Below are positions 60,556 to 64,000 of a DNA stretch of 64,000 nucleotides, one piece after another. Numbering within the stretch: position 1 is the first letter of the stretch; each line of letters begins with the position of its first letter. The stretch is from Kitasatospora papulosa (GTDB lineage Bacteria > Actinomycetota > Actinomycetes > Streptomycetales > Streptomycetaceae). The translations under genes and the position numbers were made by a program. Under the pieces are notes generated by a model, which had not been told where the DNA came from, ran no database searches, and saw nothing but the letters and a program-made list of their open reading frames with translations. The stretch is from assembly GCF_000717245.1 (NCBI RefSeq), contig NZ_JNYQ01000003.1:372001-436000 (forward strand), written 5' to 3'.

Positions 60556-61362
60556 ATGTATGAACGAGGCCTGGACCGCGACGGAACCATTGCACGCGAA
60601 GGCGCACTGGAACGGGTACCGGCACCATTCACGCCCGTCGTCGATGCGGCACGCGCTCATGTCGCCGCGACGTTCGACAGTGCGCGCCTGCACAGCGCCT
60701 ATGTCTACGGCAGCATCCCTCGTGGCACCGCCACTCCCGGGGTATCCGACCTCGACCTCCAGCTCGTCCTCCATAACGAGCCCACCGTTGGCGATCGCTC
60801 CGACGCAAGAGCGATCGAAGGCGAGCTCGACCAAGCCTTTCCTCAGATCGACGGTGCCGGCATCCTGCTGACCAGCGCAAAGCACCTGCTCAGCGATGCC
60901 GAACGGCACGACGGCGGATTCTTCATCGCCTGCCTCTGCACACCGCTACTCGGCCCGGACCTCGCGGCGCAGCTTCCTCGCTACCGCCCCACGACCCTGC
61001 TCGCACGGGAGACCAACGGTGACCTCGCCCATGTGCTGCCGCGCTGGCGCGCCAAGGCCGCCGCAGCCACCACTGACGCAGATCGCCGGATCCTCAGCCG
61101 TTCCGTAGGCCGACGCACGGTCCGTACAGGTTTCACTCTGATCATGCCCAGCTGGGGCGGCTGGACCAGTGACCTCGACCAGTCCGCCGAACTCTTCGGC
61201 GGCTACTACCCCGAGCGAGCCGAGCAGATGCGCGTCGCCGCAGCCGTCGGTCGCGCACCTTCGCCCGATCCGGCGGTGCTCAGAATGCTCATCGCCGATC
61301 TCGGCCCCTGGCTTGCGGCAGAGTACGCAGCCGTGCACGGCGTGAAGGCCCTGCACGCGTGA
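60556..61362 (+). CDS. Nucleotidyltransferase-domain protein
   Basis: 268 residues from the ATG at 60556; upstream in-frame residues look untranslated. The core YVYGSIPRGTATPGVSDLDLQLVL (about 49-72) has the GS motif and paired Asp of the DNA polymerase beta fold, as in aminoglycoside adenylyltransferases and minimal nucleotidyltransferases. The C-terminal helical part (DADRRILSRSVGRRTVRTGFTLIM) is like the substrate-binding half of resistance enzymes. The substrate is unknown. Its third-position GC is lower than in the main body of the window. Confidence 0.75.
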   Translation: MYERGLDRDGTIAREGALERVPAPFTPVVDAARAHVAATFDSARLHSAYVYGSIPRGTATPGVSDLDLQLVLHNEPTVGDRSDARAIEGELDQAFPQIDGAGILLTSAKHLLSDAERHDGGFFIACLCTPLLGPDLAAQLPRYRPTTLLARETNGDLAHVLPRWRAKAAAATTDADRRILSRSVGRRTVRTGFTLIMPSWGGWTSDLDQSAELFGGYYPERAEQMRVAAAVGRAPSPDPAVLRMLIADLGPWLAAEYAAVHGVKALHA

Positions 61363-61589
61363 CGGGCACGTACGGCCACCGCTGACAAACCGGCGACACC
61401 GCGCTCCGGTCGCCAGCGAGCCGCTCGCGGCCAACGTGCCGTGCACACGGACCTTCATCGACAGAAGCTGTCGGTGGCCGACGCGATGCCGACACCGGAA
61501 ACTCCGCCTCAAAGGATCGTCCATGGGGTTCCGGTGGAGGGAAGAGCCAGGATCCGACCGGCTTAAGGGGTGGCCGTCGAGTCGGCATG

Positions 61590-61790
61590 CCAACATGAAT
61601 ACTCTTCACGGCCATGGCCAGTGACCCAGCGGCAAGGTAGTAGTGGTCCGGGAAGTACTGGATGTGCTGGTGCCCACCGTCGTCCACCCTCGCGATCGAC
61701 CGAAGTGTCAGTCAGGGCCGTCAAGCCCTGCCGGTCGCCCTCGATCACCAGAGCGCTCCGCCCCGAATCAACCTTGATGTGGACACCGGG
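61590..61790 (-). pseudogene. Frameshifted Imm32-like immunity protein remnant
   Basis: One frame reads PGVHIKVDSGRSALVIEGDRQGLTAL; one base later the next frame reads DGGHQHIQYFPDHYYLAAGSLAMAVKSI. Joined, they follow the small Imm32-type pattern of an EGDxxGL turn, a HxH strand and a final LAxGS strand. A single-base shift near 61687 breaks it, and no start codon with a ribosome site is clear. No toxin gene is adjacent. The remaining 61363-61856 DNA has no other gene. Confidence 0.35.
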
Positions 61791-61856
61791 CCGCCGGCAC
61801 TCACCACCGCAACCCCCGTGGTCCCGAAAGCGCGGGGAGGTGGCCTCACCCCGTGC

Positions 61857-62627
61857 TCACTTCGACAACGTGAGGATTTCGGCTCCGTCGTCGGTGATGG
61901 CGATCGTGTGCTCGCTGTGCGCCGTGCGGCAACCCGTCGCGCTCCGGAGCGTCCACCCGTCGGCGTCCGTGACGAGCTGAGCGGTGTCCGCCATGACCCA
62001 CGGCTCGAGCGCCAGCAGCAGTCCGGGACGCAGTTTGTATCCGCGGCCGGGCCGCCCGGTGTTCGCGACGTGCGGGTCCTGGTGCATCGTCGACCCGATG
62101 CCATGCCCCCCGAACTCGGTGTTGATCGGGTATCCCGCCTCCCCGAGAACCGTGCCGATGGCATGGGAGATGTCGCCGATCCGAGCCCCGGGCCCGGCAG
62201 CGGCGATCCCTGCGGCGAGCGCGCGTTCGGTCGCGTCGATCATCGCTACGTCCTTCGGGGACCTCGGTTCGCCCACGATGAAGCTGATGGCGGCGTCTGC
62301 GGCGACTCCCCCTTTGGAGACGGCGAGGTCGAGGGTCAGCAGATCACCGTCGGCGAGCGTGTAGTCGTGCGGCAGCCCATGGAGCACGGCGTCGTTGACA
62401 GCCGTGCAGATGTAGTGGCCGAACGGGCCTCGCCCGAAGGACGGCGCGTAGTCGACGTAGCAGGACGACGCCCCCGCCTCGACGATCATTTTCTCGGCCC
62501 ACCGGTCGATGTCGAGAAGGTTCGCGCCGATCGTGCTTCGGGTCCTCAGCGTCTGCAGGATGTCACCGACCAGGGCGCCAGTGGTTTCGGCCCGGGCCAG
62601 CAGGGTGGGGTTGAGGATCTCGATCAT
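61857..62627 (-). CDS. map: Type I methionine aminopeptidase (extra copy)
   Basis: 256 residues of the plain catalytic pita-bread fold. Metal and active-site residues: NDAVLHGLP (His), LTLDLAVSKGGVAADAAISF (two Asp), GGHGIGSTMHQDPHV (His pair), LALEPW (Glu) and SEHTIAI (Glu). It removes N-terminal Met. It lacks the ribosomal-protein context of the housekeeping gene, so it is likely a second, conditionally used copy. AAGGG precedes the ATG, and the promoter carries repeated TATAGT and a palindrome. Confidence 0.94.
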   Translation of the reverse strand: MIEILNPTLLARAETTGALVGDILQTLRTRSTIGANLLDIDRWAEKMIVEAGASSCYVDYAPSFGRGPFGHYICTAVNDAVLHGLPHDYTLADGDLLTLDLAVSKGGVAADAAISFIVGEPRSPKDVAMIDATERALAAGIAAAGPGARIGDISHAIGTVLGEAGYPINTEFGGHGIGSTMHQDPHVANTGRPGRGYKLRPGLLLALEPWVMADTAQLVTDADGWTLRSATGCRTAHSEHTIAITDDGAEILTLSK

Positions 62628-62653
62628 GTGGCGCCCTTCTCATGCAACCAATA

Positions 62654-62680
62654 ACTATACCGTCATTACTATACCGGTAT
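62654..62680 (-). promoter_or_regulatory. Operator-like promoter of the extra map gene
   Basis: The direct repeat ACTATACCG occurs at 62654-62662 and 62668-62676, 14 bp apart; the second overlaps the palindrome ATACCGGTAT (62671-62680). On the minus strand each repeat supplies TATAGT, a good -10. It suits control by a GntR- or TetR-like regulator, none of which adjoins. Confidence 0.55.
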
Positions 62681-62839
62681 TTGAATTGCATTCATGCGCA
62701 GGGCGCCGCCCACTGCCACCGCCCGGTCTCTCCGGTACGAGCGGCCGAGGCGCGAGTACTTCCGGTGGGTCATGACCGTCACGGAGCGGACGTTCCCGTC
62801 CACCGGAAGTCCCAGCTCGGCCGCTGCCACCTACCGGCC

Positions 62840-63421
62840 TTAGGGAGCGTCCACCAGGGTCCGCCCGGCTGCGGGTGTACGCGAGGTGAGGCCGTTCGCG
62901 TAGATGGACTGGACGCGGCTTCGTTCAGTCGCGTTCGGAACCGCGTTCTTGCATGTGATGCCGGCGCTCGACCCTGACATCAACTGACTGCACGGGCCGG
63001 GCTTGGTGTCGGGCAGGCCCAGACTGTGCCCGATCTCGTGGGCGGCGATGCGGGTCTTGTCGTGCCCCTCGGACACAGCCTGACTGCCGAGCTCCACGCG
63101 CACCTGACCGCCCGGGCGCACCGGGCCCAGCGTCGCCTGGGGCCAGCCGCTGGTCGCGACGATCTGGATCTCGGCCCGGGCGCCAGGTGCGGCTTCGACC
63201 AGTTTGACGTTGCTGACGTTCTGGTTCCACGAGGCGACCCCGGCGGCGATCGCCGCTTCCCATCCGCCTGCGCGACTGTCGTCGTAGCGGAGTGTCACCA
63301 CTGCTGCCGCGCCCACCGCCGTGGCGGGCTCCGGCGTGGGCGCGGCGTGCGCCGCTGTTGCTGTGGCCAGGGCGATCGCGGCGGCGGTGCCGGCTGCCTT
63401 CAACCATAAGGAGTGCGGCAT
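62840..63421 (-). CDS. Snapalysin-family secreted zinc metalloprotease (M7)
   Basis: 193 residues. A signal peptide (HSLWLKAAGTAAAIALATATAAHA) is followed by a mature part with AAHEIGHSLGLPD, the HExxHxxGxxD zinc motif of snapalysin with Asp as third ligand. GPCSQLMSGSSAGITCKNAVPNATERSRV matches the family's Cys-bearing C-terminus. AAGGGA precedes the ATG at 63421. The divergent LysR regulator often found next to snpA is absent. It degrades extracellular protein such as casein. Confidence 0.92.
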   Translation of the reverse strand: MPHSLWLKAAGTAAAIALATATAAHAAPTPEPATAVGAAAVVTLRYDDSRAGGWEAAIAAGVASWNQNVSNVKLVEAAPGARAEIQIVATSGWPQATLGPVRPGGQVRVELGSQAVSEGHDKTRIAAHEIGHSLGLPDTKPGPCSQLMSGSSAGITCKNAVPNATERSRVQSIYANGLTSRTPAAGRTLVDAP

Positions 63422-64000
63422 CGGTGTCCCTTCGCTGATGGGGAACTCGGGTCCACTCGGAGCCGAGAGCGGGAGAACACGCGTCGGCCAGGCGGCCGGT
63501 CGCGGGTTCTCTCCGGACCTCAGGACTATGCCCACCCCATCGCGTTTATCATGCCCCTGTCATTACTGAGAGGCCGGAAAGGGGCGTTGCTCACACGGGA
63601 TCCGCGCTTCGGAGGATCCTCGGCGTCTCCCGGTCCCGCCCACGGTCAGCGCCGGAGCAAATCCGCGCTCCCCCGGCAGCGACGACCGGAGCCCAGCGCC
63701 GGACCGTGCCCTCCACGGCCCGCACAGCCTTCCCGCAGCAAGCTGCGTCGCGGCGGCATCGCGGAACATCCGCGCGCGGTACGGATGTCGCGACCTCCCG
63801 CGCGGAGCGCGACTCCGCTTCACCTGGCCAGGATCGGCAAGGGGCCGATCACGTCCGCAAAGCAGCGGTCCCGGTCACCGAGCGACGGCCCGCACCATGA
63901 GTGGCCTCCGCGAGCGGGTTCGAAGCTCGGCTGAAAGGCACGCCTTCGAGAAGACGCGGCACTCGTTGTACTGGACGAGGCCGCCACGACCGTCAGGAAG
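63422..64000. other. Right-edge region without a confident gene
   Basis: About 580 bp. It must hold the snapalysin promoter. A hairpin GATCGG/CCGATC lies near 63834-63850. An ATG at 63897 opens SGLRERVRSSAERHAFEK, reminiscent of a TetR N-terminus, but the reading does not continue as a recognisable HTH before the window ends. Confidence 0.3.

Noticed and set aside
63897..64000. Possible TetR gene starting at the right edge
   Set aside because: SGLRERVRSSAER looks like a TetR start, but the next residues do not form a helix-turn-helix and the window ends; insufficient support.

Overview
The window reads as the chromosome of a Streptomyces species. Base composition is very GC-rich throughout with strong GC bias at third codon positions. 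It carries actinomycete hallmarks: a WhiB-like protein, an XRE/DUF5753 regulator divergent from a RsbW-like ATPase, two modular SpoIIE-type phosphatases, two DUF574-type methyltransferases, DUF6221 and a snapalysin. It also has sugar ABC operons without their own ATPase, as expected where one shared ATPase (MsiK) serves many importers. The mix of secreted polysaccharide-degrading enzymes, a type III PKS locus and scattered regulators suggests an accessory or arm-like region rather than the core, but that is inference.

Layout. 1-13 kb: an edge-truncated hexapeptide acetyltransferase and a divergent LysR regulator, then three large secreted carbohydrate enzymes (PA14-GH2-LamG, GH92 alpha-mannosidase, PL11 rhamnogalacturonan lyase) around a prolyl oligopeptidase and a VOC protein. 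12.7-19 kb: small regulatory and housekeeping genes (DUF1232, WhiB, XRE/ATPase pair, RNase H, SDR, cyclophilin, lamin-tail protein, DUF6221). 19.2-25.3 kb: a tightly overlapping polyol operon (DeoR, binding lipoprotein, two permeases, Zn dehydrogenase, PfkB kinase). 25.7-34 kb: secreted lysyl-oxidase-like protein, two methyltransferases, a membrane-bound SpoIIE phosphatase and an MMPL transporter. 34-38.5 kb: an srsABC-like phenolic-lipid locus (type III PKS, ICMT methyltransferase, flavoprotein) with DUF2071 and a divergent UbiA prenyltransferase. 38.5-41.7 kb: a second sugar ABC operon.

42-47.4 kb: an AurF-type diiron oxygenase followed by a ferredoxin-NADP reductase that could supply its electrons, then an iron-box-like site, a small CxxC protein overlapping a MarR regulator, and a long GAPDH. 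47.5-51.7 kb: a second SpoIIE phosphatase, an SGNH hydrolase and a TetR regulator with a cluster of half-sites. 52-56.8 kb: kdpFABC, preceded by an extra 27-residue membrane peptide and closed by a perfect terminator. 56.8-58.4 kb: an acetylxylan esterase with CBM2, with a xylanase-type palindrome well upstream.

59.4-64 kb looks different: isolated single genes, weak or leaderless starts and lower GC. It contains a TmrB-like ATP-binding protein, an atypical tRNA-Gly(UCC) with its own promoter and terminator, a nucleotidyltransferase, a frameshifted Imm32-like remnant, an extra methionine aminopeptidase with an operator-like promoter, and a snapalysin. The atypical tRNA keeps the GlyRS identity nucleotides but departs from consensus in the T-loop and anticodon loop; it is the most unexpected feature of the window.
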